Source: Chloroflexi bacterium UBA2235 (lineage in GTDB: Bacteria; Chloroflexota; UBA11872; UBA12225). From it: 5,160 nucleotides of DNA. This document shows, piece by piece, positions 1 to 5,160 of this stretch. Position numbers and translations under genes: made by a program. A model generated the notes under the pieces. The model was given only the letters and a program-made list of their open reading frames with translations. It ran no database searches and was not told the DNA's origin. Within the stretch, counting starts at the first letter, position 1, and every line of letters begins with the position of its first letter. The DNA lies in the NCBI GenBank assembly GCA_002347925.1, contig DDYL01000184.1, forward strand, positions 31,976-37,135, given 5' to 3'.

Positions 1-2
1 AA

Positions 3-992
3 TCAGGGTTGTTTCGCCGGGACCCCAAGCAAATGGAGGCAGGTGGCCACATCGGCGTTCATCTGCGTGACCAGCGCGTCAATGCTCTCGAAGCGCACCT
101 GTCCCCGAAGGCGTGCCACGAAGTGCAGGCGGAGTTCCTGGTCATAGAGGTCACCATCGAACCCTGGGAGAAATGCCTCAACAAGACGGATTGTCCCGTT
201 GAATGTTGGCCGGTCACCGATGCTGATGGCTCCCGCATGAAAGACGGCAGTCGACGACAGTGGGTTCCTCTCGACCCACGCCGCGTAGACGCCATCCAGA
301 GGCGTCGCACGGGGTCCGTCAGGATGCACGTTGGCGGTTGGGAACCCGATTGTCCGTCCCATCTTGTTGCCGTGCCTTACCGTGCCAAGATACGTTGGGA
401 GACGCCCAAGGTATGTGCTGGCATCGGCTATCGACCCGGTTTCGACGAGTCGGCGGATGGCACTGCTGCTGATGAGCGGGGATCCGTGCGTAGTATCGCC
501 ACTCGGGGCTGTCACAGGCACGACTTCAATCATCTCGAACCCGTGGGTGCGTCCGACTTCTGCGAGCACCGCCGAGGTTCCGGCCCTTCCACGGCCGACG
601 GCGAATCCCGGGCCGTGGATGATTGCGCGTGGGTGTACGAAGCGTGTGATGGCTTGTACGAACTGTTCCGGGGTTTGACTTTGCACATCAGCGTCGAAGG
701 GCCAGACCAGAACATGGTCTACGCCTAGCGCGTGCATCCAAGCCGCGCGCTCGATCGGCGTGCTGACCAGGGGCGTCGGTTCATGGGGGCGGAGAACATG
801 TGCGGGGTGCGGGTCGAAGGTGAGGACAACGCATTCGATGCCGCGGCTTGTGGCTTCGCGACGTGCGTGCGCAATCAAGTCCGCATGCCCGCGGTGCACG
901 CCATCGAAGTTGCCGATAGCCACTACCGCTTCACGTGTGACGGGAGGTGGCATCGCACCCTGCACAAACGTGACGCGGGCCAAGTCAAGCAT
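3..992 (-). CDS. ribF: Bifunctional riboflavin kinase / FMN adenylyltransferase (FAD synthetase)
   Basis: This cytosolic enzyme phosphorylates riboflavin to FMN and then adenylylates FMN to FAD. The 329-residue length fits the family (about 300-330). The N-terminal nucleotidyltransferase domain shows GNFDGVHRGH (residues 27-36, the HxGH-type ATP site), GPGFAVGRGRAG (about 128-138) and ISSSAIRR (174-181). The C-terminal riboflavin kinase domain shows GRTIGFPTAN (212-221), GDRPTF (259-264) and a DLY motif near 281-283. The frame is open upstream to 1139, but homology to the usual N-terminus begins just before residue 10, so the ATG at 992 is preferred; no strong Shine-Dalgarno precedes it, and ATGs at 1085, 1070 and 1055 are alternatives. 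The stop is at 5-3. It lies 230 bp downstream of truB on the same strand, a neighbourhood common in bacteria. Family assignment is secure; the start is less so. Confidence 0.95.
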   Translation of the reverse strand: MLDLARVTFVQGAMPPPVTREAVVAIGNFDGVHRGHADLIAHARREATSRGIECVVLTFDPHPAHVLRPHEPTPLVSTPIERAAWMHALGVDHVLVWPFDADVQSQTPEQFVQAITRFVHPRAIIHGPGFAVGRGRAGTSAVLAEVGRTHGFEMIEVVPVTAPSGDTTHGSPLISSSAIRRLVETGSIADASTYLGRLPTYLGTVRHGNKMGRTIGFPTANVHPDGPRATPLDGVYAAWVERNPLSSTAVFHAGAISIGDRPTFNGTIRLVEAFLPGFDGDLYDQELRLHFVARLRGQVRFESIDALVTQMNADVATCLHLLGVPAKQP

Positions 993-1222
993 GTTCCGGT
1001 CGGGTGGCCCCGGGACGCGGGTGAGATCTGTGGCAGGAAGATAGCCCCGCCCCATCCACCCTTGATACATCGACGCTTCGCTCATACGGGCGTGGCCTGA
1101 CTTGTGTCGTTGAAGTCGCAGGTTTGTCTCACCGCCCACCGGGGCCGGAGGGGTCGCCCACTCTGACGAAGGGTAACCGTCGGCAGTGCCGGGCCTGTGG
1201 ATGTCTTGCGTCCTTGAAGTAT
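993..1222 (-). other. truB-ribF intergenic spacer
   Basis: This 230-bp gap lies between the truB stop and the preferred ribF start. The ribF frame stays open through its downstream part (to 1139), so part of it could be coding if an upstream ATG is used. I see no intrinsic terminator with a T tract, no convincing -35/-10 pair and no RNA gene here. Co-transcription of truB and ribF is therefore possible but not shown. Confidence 0.5.
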
Positions 1223-2218
1223 TTAGGCTTCGCTGGCCGGGGGATGTGACGGGATTTGCGACGTTGGCGACGCGTGGAAGACCTTTTCGGGTCGCCAGAA
1301 ATCGGGCCGTGCGGGGTCGGCGGCCAAGATGGCGGCTAGCCTTCCATCGGGATCCAGGGCACGTGCCCGACGTGGGACGTCAGCCCGACCGCCCGGCTCC
1401 GTCGCCCCTTTGTGTACGTGCGCTTCGCTTGTGGCTTGCACGGGATCGGATACCGCGGCAAGGACGGGGCGACCCTGGTCTACGTCGCGCGTCTGAACGG
1501 GCGACAGGTGAATGGTTGGCAAGTGGTCGACGGCGGTCTCGGGTGTGGTTTCAAATCTCTGCCATGAGCGTTGGCGCAGTGCTTCCAGCAGGTCATCCAG
1601 GGTGGGGGCATCGTCGATCCCGAACCGTCCGGACCGGGTTCGTCTCAGGCCACTCAAGTGCGCGCCGACGCCGGTTGCTGCACCGATATCGTGGGCAAGA
1701 CTACGGATGTAGGTTCCCTTGGTGCATGTAACCGTGAGGCGTGCGTCGGGAGGGGTCCAGTCGTCGAGGGTCAGCGAGCGGATGGTGACCGTCCTGACCG
1801 GGATTTCCACTTCGATGCCGCGTCGCGCCAAGTCGTACATGCGTTTGCCGTTCACGCTTACGGCTGAGAATGCCGGGGGACGCTGCTCGATGGTGCCCCG
1901 GAACCGGTCCAGTTGGGCTTGGACGATGGTTGCGTCGATCCCTGAAGGGTCTGTCCGGGTGACCACATCGCCTTCGCGGTCGTAGGTGCGCGTGGTTATC
2001 CCAAACGTGACGTCGGCAACGTAGGTCTTGTCGTCACTGGTCAGGTATTCGAGGAGACGTGTGGCCGAGCCAAGTGCGATGACAAGTACGCCAGAGGCCA
2101 GGGGATCGAGTGTCCCGGCATGGCCGACGCGTCGCTGGCCTGATGCCCGCCGGATACGTGCGACGACGTCGTGGGAGGTCGGGCCGACTGGCTTGTCGAC
2201 AGCGAAGATCGCGTCCAT
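1223..2218 (-). CDS. truB: tRNA pseudouridine(55) synthase TruB
   Basis: TruB isomerises uridine 55 in the T-psi-C loop of most tRNAs. The start is taken as the ATG at 2218, giving MDAIFAVDKPVGPTSHDVV, the expected N-terminus; the product is 331 residues, slightly longer than the usual ~300. The catalytic motif GHAGTLDPLASGVL (residues 32-45) carries the nucleophile Asp38. Further family motifs are the KTY segment near 64, a Q-PP-SAV-GKRMYDLARRG block (about 112-134) and CTKGTYIRSLAHDIG (165-179). The C-terminal part ends in a PUA-like segment with DPDGRLAAIL and WRPEKVF. A hydrophilic stretch at about 256-285, rich in Ala, Gly, Glu and Arg, looks like an insertion before the last strands. 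The frame is open upstream to 2413, but that extension is repeat-derived (see 2304-2387). A GGAGG (2238-2234) lies 15 nt before the ATG, farther than usual. Assignment is secure. Confidence 0.96.
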   Translation of the reverse strand: MDAIFAVDKPVGPTSHDVVARIRRASGQRRVGHAGTLDPLASGVLVIALGSATRLLEYLTSDDKTYVADVTFGITTRTYDREGDVVTRTDPSGIDATIVQAQLDRFRGTIEQRPPAFSAVSVNGKRMYDLARRGIEVEIPVRTVTIRSLTLDDWTPPDARLTVTCTKGTYIRSLAHDIGAATGVGAHLSGLRRTRSGRFGIDDAPTLDDLLEALRQRSWQRFETTPETAVDHLPTIHLSPVQTRDVDQGRPVLAAVSDPVQATSEAHVHKGATEPGGRADVPRRARALDPDGRLAAILAADPARPDFWRPEKVFHASPTSQIPSHPPASEA

Positions 2219-2247
2219 GATGGGTGTCGGTGGCCTCCGGGCGGTGC

Positions 2248-2253
2248 AGTATA
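2248..2253 (-). promoter_or_regulatory. Possible truB promoter -10 box
   Basis: On the minus strand TATACT (2253-2248) matches five of six bases of the TATAAT consensus and would start transcription near 2241, about 22 nt before the truB ATG. No good -35 hexamer occurs 17-18 bp upstream (CGGGCG or CCGGGC), and there is no exact extended -10 TG. It is a candidate only, supported by the long gap after tyrS. Confidence 0.3.
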
Positions 2254-2303
2254 GGCAATGCGACGCCGGTCGCCCGGTAATGGGGGACGGTTCGGGTGCA
2301 CCG

Positions 2304-2387
2304 CCCCACTCCCCATCGCCGCCTGATGGAGATACGCGTCGCTCGGCCCTCTCCCCGTCGCGCTTTGATGGAGATACGCTTCGTTCC
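2304..2387. repeat. Two tandem copies of a 42-bp repeat between tyrS and truB
   Basis: Positions 2304-2345 and 2346-2387 align without gaps at a 42-bp period. The identical core TGATGGAGATACGC is at 2324-2337 and 2366-2379; the flanks (CTCCCC[A/G]TCG before, TCG[C/T]TC after) differ at scattered positions. Because 42 is a multiple of three, minus-strand frames read through it as 14-residue repeats (for example RSVSPSKRDGE then RRVSPSGGDGE), which explains the spurious upstream extension of the truB frame. It looks like an intergenic repeat or minisatellite; whether it recurs elsewhere in the genome cannot be seen here. Confidence 0.75.
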
Positions 2388-2494
2388 CGGCATCCCGGCA
2401 TGAGTGCAAACATGGCTAGGACGTGTGAATCCTCGGTTGTGCCATGCCCCGCGCCAATCCAAGCCGTGTTGGCCCGGAACCTGGGGCGCGCGGG

Positions 2495-3805
2495 TCAGGA
2501 GACGGTGATGCGGACGTAGCGCTTCTTGCCTGCACGGAGGATCAGCATGCCTCGGTGCAACGCATCAGTGCTGACGGAGAGTTGGCTATCTACCCGCACC
2601 TCGTTGAGCGTTGCACCGCCGCCGTCAATCAGGCGCCGTGCGGCTCCACGAGAGTCGGCAAGTCCGGCAAGGACGAAAAGGTCGACAATCGAGATTCCCG
2701 CTTGAAGCCGAGATGCGTCAATCGGGACGGAAGGTATCGATGGCGCGTCGACGAGATCGTCGAGGGTCGCACGGTCACCATCGGTTCCCCCGAACAGGGC
2801 TGACGAGGCGGAGCGTGCGGCGTCGGCATCGGCAGGGCCATGGGCAAGGACGGTTGCCTCATACGCGAGTCGCTGCTTCGCCGCCCGCAGGCCCGCCCCT
2901 TCGGCAGCCGTCAGGTCTCTGATCTCGTCCATTGGAAGATAGGTGAAGTAGGCCAGCAGGCGGGCGACGTCCCGGTCATCGCAGTTGACCCAGAATTGGT
3001 AGTACTCGAAAGGCGACGTCTGTTCGCGGTCAAGCCAGACGCGTTCCCCCGATGCGGTCTTGCCCATCTTCTCCCCGGTCGATGTCAGGAGAAGCGGCGT
3101 TGTCAGCGCGTAGGCCGGAGCATTCTCGACGCGACGGATGAGGTCGGCTCCGGCGAGGATATTCGCCCACTGGTCGCTTCCCCCCAGCTGCAAGGAGCAC
3201 CCATGCCGGCGGAATGCTTCCAGGAAGTCGTACGCCTGCAGGAGCATGTAGTTGAACTCGAGGAAGGTCAGTCCCGTCTCGAGGCGTGACCGGTAGGCCT
3301 CGGTGCGAAGCATGTCGTTCACCGAAAAGTGACGGCCGTAGTCGCGCAGGAAGGCGATGTAATTCAGCTCGAGAAGCCAGTCTGCATTGTCCACCAGGAA
3401 CCCTTGGCCCTGGGACAGGTCGAGGAAGTGTGCGATCTGCCCTCGGAAGTGGGTGGCGTTGGACTCGATCTCTTCCCGTGTCATGATCGGGCGGGCACTG
3501 GTACGACCGGTCGGGTCCCCGACCATGGTGGTGCCGCCTCCGATGAGGGCGATGGGTCGGTGGCCGGCCTTCTGGAGGTGCGTCATGGCCATGACCTGGA
3601 TCAGGTTGCCGATATGGAGGGACGTGGCGGTCGGGTCGAAGCCGACGTAGTAGGTGACGGGACCGCGGGAGAGGGCGTGTTCAAGCCCCTGCTCATCAGA
3701 GCATTGGTAGAGGAACCCGCGTTCGCGAAGAGTGTCCAGAACTGACGTGTGCCCACCAGTGGCGGACGTGGCGACGGGTTGGGCGGGTGTTGTCGGCACA
3801 GACAT
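2495..3805 (-). CDS. tyrS: Tyrosyl-tRNA synthetase
   Basis: This class I aminoacyl-tRNA synthetase charges tRNA-Tyr with tyrosine in the cytosol. The ATG at 3805 gives 436 residues, typical for bacterial TyrS. Visible motifs are YYVGFDPTATSLHIGN (about 52-67, containing the HIGH-type HIGN), GGTTMVGDPTGR (90-101), the substrate-pocket segment MLLQAYDF (187-194), GGSDQWANI (208-216) and the KMSKS-type loop KMGKT (246-250). A C-terminal S4-like RNA-binding domain covers about 370-436 (GLADSRGAARRLIDGG). The start is chosen because a purine-rich GGGGGA (3820-3815) lies 9 nt upstream; an in-frame TTG at 3835 sits almost on the terminator and is unlikely. It is preceded by a promoter, a Tyr-rich leader peptide and an intrinsic terminator, which suggests control by tyrosine supply. 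truB follows after 276 bp. Confidence 0.97.
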   Translation of the reverse strand: MSVPTTPAQPVATSATGGHTSVLDTLRERGFLYQCSDEQGLEHALSRGPVTYYVGFDPTATSLHIGNLIQVMAMTHLQKAGHRPIALIGGGTTMVGDPTGRTSARPIMTREEIESNATHFRGQIAHFLDLSQGQGFLVDNADWLLELNYIAFLRDYGRHFSVNDMLRTEAYRSRLETGLTFLEFNYMLLQAYDFLEAFRRHGCSLQLGGSDQWANILAGADLIRRVENAPAYALTTPLLLTSTGEKMGKTASGERVWLDREQTSPFEYYQFWVNCDDRDVARLLAYFTYLPMDEIRDLTAAEGAGLRAAKQRLAYEATVLAHGPADADAARSASSALFGGTDGDRATLDDLVDAPSIPSVPIDASRLQAGISIVDLFVLAGLADSRGAARRLIDGGGATLNEVRVDSQLSVSTDALHRGMLILRAGKKRYVRITVS

Positions 3806-3814
3806 CGTTGGCGT

Positions 3815-3820
3815 TCCCCC
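3815..3820 (-). promoter_or_regulatory. tyrS ribosome binding site
   Basis: GGGGGA (3820-3815) lies 9 nt upstream of the ATG at 3805. It supports that start over the in-frame TTG at 3835, which would have no such site. Confidence 0.6.
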
Positions 3821-3827
3821 GGCAGGA

Positions 3828-3843
3828 TTGCCCAATTGGGCAA
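3828..3843. repeat. 16-bp perfect palindrome between the attenuator and the tyrS RBS
   Basis: TTGCCCAATTGGGCAA is a perfect inverted repeat, starting about 2 nt after the T tract of the leader terminator and ending 7 nt before the tyrS RBS. In RNA it would form a six-pair stem with an AAUU loop, close enough to the RBS to affect initiation or to protect the 5' end of the processed message. As DNA it could be an operator. Its CCAATTGG core recurs in the palindrome at 4095-4108. Confidence 0.6.
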
Positions 3844-3844
3844 C

Positions 3845-3872
3845 AAAAAAGGCAGAGGAACAATCCCCTGCC
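3845..3872 (-). terminator. Intrinsic terminator in the tyrS leader (attenuator)
   Basis: On the minus strand GGCAGGGGA (3872-3864) pairs with TCCTCTGCC (3859-3851) over nine pairs, one of them G-T, around a TTGT loop. Six T residues follow (3850-3845). It works only in the minus direction, since no T tract follows on the plus strand. It lies between the tyrS promoter and the tyrS start, so it cannot serve an upstream gene and must be read through for tyrS expression. That placement is characteristic of transcription attenuation. Confidence 0.88.
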
Positions 3873-3875
3873 TGA

Positions 3876-3918
3876 CCCGGTGCTTGCAGCGGCCCTCACG
3901 GGCCTTGCTTACACCGGG
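3876..3918 (-). other. Leader RNA stem-loop overlapping the leader-peptide stop codon
   Basis: CCCGGTG (3918-3912) pairs perfectly with CACCGGG (3882-3876), enclosing a second hairpin of GGCCC (3904-3900) and GGGCC (3895-3891) with a GTGA loop. The 5' strand lies within the last codons of the leader peptide and just before its stop. A ribosome held at the Tyr codons would therefore be expected to mask it. The 3' strand ends three nucleotides before the terminator stem. It is a candidate for the 1:2 stem of an attenuator. Confidence 0.6.
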
Positions 3919-4007
3919 ATGCGGTACGAATAAGAGGCCGCGAACACGGATAGCCCAAGAAAGTCAGTGTTCGTGCACATGGGTGCCCGCGCTGGCAACG
4001 GCCTCAT
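3909..4007 (-). CDS. tyrS leader peptide with a Tyr-Ser-Tyr stall site (candidate)
   Basis: This small frame of 32 codons begins MRPLPARAPM and ends AASYSYRIPV followed by TAA. Its only two tyrosine codons, TAT (3932-3930) and TAC (3926-3924), are at residues 26 and 28, about 52 nt before the terminator stem of the tyrS leader. In known amino-acid operons, codons for the regulated amino acid near the end of a leader peptide make a ribosome stall when the cognate tRNA is uncharged, and this changes the downstream RNA fold. The position here, between the promoter and the terminator of the tyrosyl-tRNA synthetase gene, fits that role exactly. No Shine-Dalgarno precedes the ATG; the predicted transcription start is only 0-3 nt upstream, so translation would be leaderless. 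A second in-frame ATG at 3980 would give 23 residues and keep the Tyr codons. The peptide itself has no recognised function. Confidence 0.68.
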   Translation of the reverse strand: MRPLPARAPMCTNTDFLGLSVFAASYSYRIPV

Positions 4008-4016
4008 TTCGTTTCG

Positions 4017-4046
4017 ACTATACGCCCGATATTCTGAGGCCGTCAA
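4017..4046 (-). promoter_or_regulatory. tyrS promoter, sigma70-like
   Basis: TTGACG (4046-4041, five of six matches to TTGACA) and TATAGT (4022-4017, five of six matches to TATAAT) are separated by 18 bp. The expected transcription start is around 4010-4007, at or just before the ATG of the leader peptide. This gives a leader of about 200 nt before tyrS. It is the best promoter match seen in the window. Confidence 0.78.
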
Positions 4047-4094
4047 GCGCAAGCGTCAGCGAACGCATGCCGTTTGGCAACCTCGTTCGTCATT

Positions 4095-4108
4095 GCGCCA
4101 ATTGGCGC
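4095..4108. repeat. 14-bp perfect palindrome upstream of the tyrS promoter
   Basis: GCGCCAATTGGCGC is a perfect inverted repeat about 50 bp upstream of the tyrS -35 box. It shares the core CCAATTGG with the palindrome at 3828-3843, so two such sites bracket the promoter and leader. It could be a protein-binding site, which is inference only. Confidence 0.55.
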
Positions 4109-4115
4109 CGTTGAT

Positions 4116-4134
4116 CACCTTCTGGGAGAAGGTG
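4116..4134. repeat. Inverted repeat with an 8-bp stem
   Basis: CACCTTCT (4116-4123) and AGAAGGTG (4127-4134) are perfect complements around GGG. No T tract follows on either strand, so it is not an intrinsic terminator. It lies 7 bp beyond the palindrome at 4095-4108. Confidence 0.5.
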
Positions 4135-4512
4135 GCGGGCATCACGTCATTTGTGTCGAATGAAGCGGTGACGGTGGACTGGCCCTGCGTGGCTGATCAC
4201 CCGCCCGACACGTACGCACCATCGCTCCCGGTGGCGCGTCGGCATCGACCATTCGGATCGCCCTGGGGTGCAGTGACTTCGTCGTGAAGTATCCCCGGCT
4301 CGGCGCGGCCATCGACGCCCAGATAGTGTCACCGGCGACGTGGTCCGACCGGGTTACGCTTGCAACCACACTCCTTGTACGGTGGGGTCTCTTCCATTCG
4401 GCGAATGTGTGACAAACTCTGCCCTACTCAGATCTCGTTCGGCTCATCGCCAGATCATTTGCTTGCTCGAATGAACCATCACTGCCGAATGATGTTGCCC
4501 AGAAAATAACCC

Positions 4513-5160
4513 GTGCCCTTGCGACGTGTCGCAGTGGCGGAAGACCTTGTGAACGATCCTCGACAACTCGTCGCTTACGGTCTCTTCTATCGTGGGGATC
4601 GGCCGTACATTCCCGTCTTGGTTGGTGTACGACTGGATGAGGTTCGACCCGGGGCCTTGCGTCTACCGATAAACGAGTGGTGTTCCACGGGTGTTACCGG
4701 GGTCTGCCTGGATATCCGGTGGGCTTGGCACGCGTCAGGTGGTGGGGGTCAGGACGACGAACCGGCTTCCGTCGTAGCAGAGGCGATTGCCTTGGCTTCG
4801 GAGGCAGGTCTCGATGTCTGGGTGATGGCGAATATGACGGACGCCCCACCTGGGCTGGTTGGCTCACCTCCGGGGCGTCCGGCGATCAGAAGGAATGCGG
4901 GTCGTCAGGGTTTTCCGAGTTCTTGGGACCGCGACCGGGCAAACAAGTGGTTGGAAACACTCGCGTCTTCGGTATCGCAAGGGAACCGGGCACCAATTGC
5001 CGGGTTCATGGTTCATACAGGTTTGAGGCCAACGAGTTCGCACTCGTGGTTGCGGGATGGCGCGGACGACGCACTGCTCTTTGAGTGGCGTTCGTGGTTG
5101 CGTCGTCGGTACGACAGCGACAACGCCATTGCGCGCGAGTGGGCTTGGCCGGGCCTGACC
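4513..5160 (+). CDS. N-terminal part of a GH42-like (beta/alpha)8-barrel protein, cut by the window edge
   Basis: An uninterrupted frame of 216 codons runs from a TAA at 4507-4509 to the right edge. The translation alternates hydrophobic strands and helices as in a TIM barrel: GVTGVCLDIRW (about 62-72), a helix then GLDVWVMAN (99-107), a helix around 140-154, the strand APIAGFMVHTG (161-171), and a helix FEWRSWLRRRYDSDNAIAREW (190-210). The last segment resembles the F-x-x-W-L-x-x-R-Y-x-S-x-x-A-x-x-x-W pattern after the acid/base strand in GH42 beta-galactosidases and related clan GH-A enzymes. The Asn-Glu pair expected at the end of that strand is absent (HTGLRPTSS instead), so it may be a divergent or non-catalytic relative, or another TIM-barrel family. 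No signal peptide is evident. The start is uncertain: GTG at 4513 is the first possible; GTG at 4534 or 4549 (GGAAG 5 nt upstream) are alternatives. That it is coding is well supported; family is tentative. Confidence 0.65.
   Translation, partial: MPLRRVAVAEDLVNDPRQLVAYGLFYRGDRPYIPVLVGVRLDEVRPGALRLPINEWCSTGVTGVCLDIRWAWHASGGGGQDDEPASVVAEAIALASEAGLDVWVMANMTDAPPGLVGSPPGRPAIRRNAGRQGFPSSWDRDRANKWLETLASSVSQGNRAPIAGFMVHTGLRPTSSHSWLRDGADDALLFEWRSWLRRRYDSDNAIAREWAWPGLT

Larger units (their letters stand above)
4047..4512. other. Intergenic region with no confident gene
   Basis: This stretch separates the tyrS promoter from the plus-strand gene at about 4513. It holds the inverted repeats at 4095-4108 and 4116-4134. 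A plus-strand frame, open from 4197 to a TGA at 4410-4412, has about 70 percent G or C at third positions but no convincing start. Short minus-strand frames ending at 4142 and 4147 look like chance. CGAATGA occurs twice, 18 bp apart (4468-4474 and 4486-4492), and CATTC-GGC-GAATG (4395-4407) is a small dyad. I see no tRNA or clear promoter for the right-hand gene. Confidence 0.5.

Noticed and set aside
9..728. A plus-strand frame of 239 codons antisense to ribF
   Set aside because: The minus-strand frame has all RibF motifs. The plus frame is a by-product of GC-rich third positions.
1165..1215. AGGACGCAAGACATCC on the minus strand, resembling part of a c-di-GMP-I riboswitch
   Set aside because: The other conserved half (AGGGCAAACC-type) is absent and the upstream sequence is truB coding, so there is no room for the full fold.
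2219..2413. A 65-residue N-terminal extension of TruB
   Set aside because: The frame is open, but the extension comes from the 42-bp tandem repeat and spacer, has no family similarity, and the usual TruB N-terminus starts at the ATG at 2218.
3845..4010. A T-box riboswitch upstream of tyrS
   Set aside because: The promoter-leader-terminator layout would suit one, and GTACCGC (3927-3921) resembles part of the T-box sequence, but the TGG needed to pair with the tRNA 3' end is missing and no specifier-type stem I was recognised. The same bases encode the Tyr codon of the leader peptide, which explains them better. A covariance search would settle it.
3967..4287. A plus-strand frame of 106 codons
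   Set aside because: It runs antisense through the tyrS leader peptide and promoter and matches no family I recognise; its composition does not favour it over the regulatory reading.
4142..4369. A minus-strand frame of 75 codons preceded by AAGGAG
   Set aside because: The AAGGAG is only 1 nt before the GTG, too close to act as its ribosome binding site. The product has no recognisable features.
4639..4652. GGTTCGACCC resembling a tRNA T arm
   Set aside because: No matching acceptor, D or anticodon arms are found around it, and it lies within the hydrolase-like coding frame.
4677..5084. A plus-strand frame of 135 codons
   Set aside because: It overlaps the longer uninterrupted frame from 4513 to the window edge, which has TIM-barrel-like secondary structure and better composition. 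This one is rich in Gly and Arg and looks like a shadow.

Overview
The window is GC-rich bacterial DNA. Three housekeeping genes lie head to tail on the minus strand (tyrS, then truB, then ribF), and the start of an unrelated gene lies on the plus strand at the right edge. Nothing in it fixes the species. The high GC, GC-rich third codon positions and likely leaderless translation would suit Chloroflexota or Actinomycetota, but this is a weak inference. No insertion sequence, CRISPR array, phage gene, rRNA or tRNA was seen.

Right to left on the minus strand: a sigma70-like promoter (TTGACG, 18-bp spacer, TATAGT, 4046-4017) starts a leader of about 200 nt before tyrS. The leader encodes a 32-codon peptide (4007-3909) with two tyrosine codons near its end (Tyr-Ser-Tyr). 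About 50 nt later there is an intrinsic terminator with a six-T tract (3872-3845), and then the tyrS ribosome binding site and start (3805). This is the layout of a ribosome-mediated transcription attenuator that would sense charged tRNA-Tyr and control tyrosyl-tRNA synthetase. It is the most interesting item in the window. A canonical T-box sequence is not visible.

Downstream of tyrS (3805-2495) is a 276-bp gap with a 42-bp tandem repeat and a possible truB promoter. truB (2218-1223, tRNA pseudouridine-55 synthase) follows, then a 230-bp gap and ribF (992-3, bifunctional riboflavin kinase/FAD synthetase). The gaps are long for a tight operon, so truB and ribF may have their own promoters.

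From 4047 to 4512 there is no confident gene. This stretch holds several perfect inverted repeats and one start-less open frame with coding-like composition. From about 4513 to the right edge an uninterrupted plus-strand frame of 216 codons encodes the N-terminal part of a protein resembling glycoside hydrolase 42-type (beta/alpha)8 barrels. It is divergent from tyrS and not functionally linked to it in any visible way.
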